From Calditrichia bacterium (GTDB taxonomy: Bacteria > Calditrichota > Calditrichia > RBG-13-44-9): a stretch of DNA of 15,180 nucleotides. This document shows, piece after piece, positions 14,728 to 15,180 of the stretch (within the stretch, counting starts at the first letter, position 1; every line of letters starts with the position of its first letter). Location of the stretch: NCBI GenBank assembly GCA_026991005.1, contig JALXCH010000424.1:1-15180 (forward strand), given 5' to 3'. Below the pieces are notes generated by a model. It was not told the origin of the DNA and searched no databases. It worked only from the letters and a program-made list of their open reading frames with translations. A program made the translations under genes and the position numbers.

Positions 14728-15180
14728 ATTTTGAATGTCTAAATGCAAAAAAAATTAACCGCAGCGGGCGCAACGTACGCAACGAAAAATATTTCTGATT
14801 TTGATTATTTTTTGGAATTTGTAACTGGAGATTTGTTATTTAGAATTTCTTTTTAATTGCGTACTTGGCGCATTCTCTGCGTACTTTGCGGTTAATCTTA
14901 TTTAACCGCAAAGAGCGCAAAGGAGGGCGCGAAGGGCGCAAAGATTTTTGAATGTCTAAACGCAAAAAAAAATTAACCGCAGCGAGCGCAACGTACGCAA
15001 CGAAAAATATTTCTGATTTTGATTATTTTTTGGAATTTGTGGTTTGGGATTTGTGATTTGGAATTTCCTTTCTCATTGCGTCCTTTGCGCATTCTCTGCG
15101 TACTCTGCGGTTATTCTTATTTAACCGCAAAGAGCGCAATGTAGGCGCAAAGAGCGCAAAGATTTTTGAATGTATAAATG
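14681..15180. repeat. Tandem array of a 217-219 bp unit, 2.3 copies, cut by the window edge
   Basis: Copies are 14681-14897, 14898-15116 and 15117 onwards. Each opens with TTATTTAACCGCAAAGAGCG and closes with a GCGCATTCTCTGCGTAC...TGCGGTT segment. The two ends of a unit are therefore inverted relatives that could form one large hairpin. The AT-rich middle is nearly identical between copies 1 and 2. The only open frames are short and it is probably non-coding. Confidence 0.9.

Noticed and set aside
14681..15180. CRISPR array
   Set aside because: Units are contiguous at 217-219 bp with conserved interiors, and there are no short direct repeats with unique spacers or cas genes.

Overview
The window looks like chromosomal DNA from a Gram-negative, didermic bacterium. 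Two large minus-strand genes encode an alpha-2-macroglobulin lipoprotein and a class A penicillin-binding protein of the PbpC type, the pair known from E. coli as yfhM-pbpC. The mosaic of short palindromic and tandem intergenic repeats is a style I associate with Calditrichota/KSB1 and other FCB-group genomes. That placement is an inference from style, not from a marker gene. No rRNA, tRNA, transposase, integrase or CRISPR array is visible.

Layout. Positions 1-1384 hold no convincing gene but are packed with repeats: two copies of a GTCATTCTGA...GAAGAATCT palindromic element, a composite repeat, several hairpins, a run of eight mostly perfect hairpins at 824-1046, and a 7-bp tandem array. A pbpC-like gene lies at 1385-3667 (minus). 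A divergent spacer leads to two plus-strand genes: a P-loop ATPase with a C-terminal winged helix (4048-5346) and, after a hairpin-rich 412-bp gap, an 815-residue protein (5759-8206). That protein has a degenerate NTPase-like N-terminus followed by twelve exactly 40-residue TPR units. Convergent to it is a 1947-residue alpha-2-macroglobulin gene (8390-14233, minus) with an intact CLEQ thioester. The right edge (14585-15180) carries an inverted copy of the left composite repeat, running into about 2.3 tandem copies of a 217-219 bp unit.

How the genes fit together. The macroglobulin and PbpC are expected to work together in the periplasm: the first traps attacking proteases, the second polymerises peptidoglycan for wall repair. 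Here their usual adjacency is broken by the oppositely oriented, visibly more AT-rich ATPase-TPR module, which looks like a later acquisition. The ATPase and TPR protein plausibly form one cytoplasmic NTP-dependent sensing or conflict module, with the TPR array as a rapidly rearranging recognition surface. This pairing is the best candidate for an under-described system. The whole gene block is bracketed by inverted repeats with a core match of about 102 bp, which may mark a mobile, invertible or recombination-prone segment.
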